From Amoebophrya sp. A120 (Eukaryota > Sar > Dinophyceae > Syndiniales > Amoebophryaceae): a DNA stretch of 64,000 bases. Location: positions 3,885,555-3,949,554 of the forward strand of contig CAJINV010000004.1 of NCBI GenBank assembly GCA_905178155.1. Direction: 5' to 3'. Of this stretch, positions 63,831 through 64,000 are shown one piece after another (position 1 is the first letter of the stretch; every line of letters begins with the position of its first letter). The position numbers were made by a program, and so were the translations under genes. The notes under the pieces are model-generated. The model made no database searches. It was not told the DNA's origin and saw only the letters and a program-made list of their open reading frames with translations.

Positions 63831-64000
63831 TATGCAAGAAAAAAAAAACCGTGTATAGTGTGGGTCTGTGATGCAGATGAAAATGCAAAACAGTTTAGTT
63901 TACACTTGTCATGCCAGGCACCCAAGATGAAGTCCTCTTTTCATTTCATGTTTGTAACGAAGAACTTTCTCACAGCTTTTTGGCTCACGCTTTTACCCTA
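63831..64000. mobile_element. Introner family E, cut by window end
   Basis: The left end TATGCAAGAAAAAAAAAACC with the following GTGTATAGTGTGG resembles family E (compare 31456). The right end is outside the window, so TSD and junction cannot be tested. Confidence 0.75.

Overview
The window looks like nuclear DNA of a protist from the Amoebophrya lineage (Syndiniales, parasitic dinoflagellates). This is inferred from gene architecture, not from a marker gene. Every supported gene lies on the + strand, as in the co-oriented gene arrays of dinoflagellates. Protein genes are broken by dozens of short introns that end in terminal inverted repeats (TIRs) and are flanked by target-site duplications (TSDs). 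Such invasive 'introner' elements are known from Amoebophrya genomes. No rRNA, tRNA, CRISPR array or prokaryotic operon is visible. A run of N fills 47441-47804.

Layout: (1) 1-3236, 3' part of a PAN/apple-like secreted-type gene. (2) 4109-11203, two large intronless paralogs with an N-terminal DXO/RAI1-like fold pattern, a KEN/HEPN-like segment and an ankyrin-like tail. (3) 12771-16052, TPR protein with an MSS51-type C-terminal domain. (4) 16573-19643, two-RRM RNA-binding protein. (5) 19993-21236, small secreted Cys-rich protein. (6) 21692-22997, unknown helical protein. (7) 23577-25161, COP9 signalosome subunit 6. (8) 25696-29908, COG complex subunit 5. (9) 30007-33628, a doubtful small ORF and an unknown low-complexity protein. 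(10) 35053-36098, pICln. (11) 36843-46989, a huge PNGase F-like secreted amidase split into 15 exons. (12) 46990-53713, a gene-poor repeat region with five copies of a 46-bp leader sequence. (13) 53721 to the right end, a secreted PAN-like, Lys/Glu-rich protein with about 24 introners.

The main finding is the introner population: 57 short TIR elements plus one 1.16-kb element. I sort the short ones into ten families by left terminus: A TATCAAATGYAAAAATGTCT, B TATCCTGAGTAAAAACGTCC, C TATGAACTGCAAAAGTATCG, D TATGGCGTTCTCAACTGTTA, E TATCGCAAGAAAAAAGTGTT, F TATGGGAGTTTCAGGATCGA, G TATCCMACGAAAAAACTGTW, H TATTACAATGAAAAATGCCC and relatives, I TATCCTGGAAAAAACACCCA, J TATCACACAGAAAAAAGTCG. Counts are A 18, B 8, C 11, D 5, E 5, F 3, G 2, H 3, I 1, J 1. 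Nearly all begin TAT and end ATA. Forty have an exact 5-nt TSD and twelve a near match. Removing the element plus one TSD copy restores one open frame in every gene where I joined the exons; the PNGase-like gene becomes one 1834-codon ORF and COG5 one 814-codon ORF. Classical GT-AG introns coexist with them. The introner ends carry no GT-AG, so removal needs non-canonical splicing or DNA-level excision.

Functionally the window mixes housekeeping genes (CSN6, COG5, pICln, RRM and TPR proteins) with long secreted, low-complexity proteins. Exon limits below are hand-derived from reading frame and TSDs. Because the TSD is duplicated, each junction could slide by up to 5 nt.
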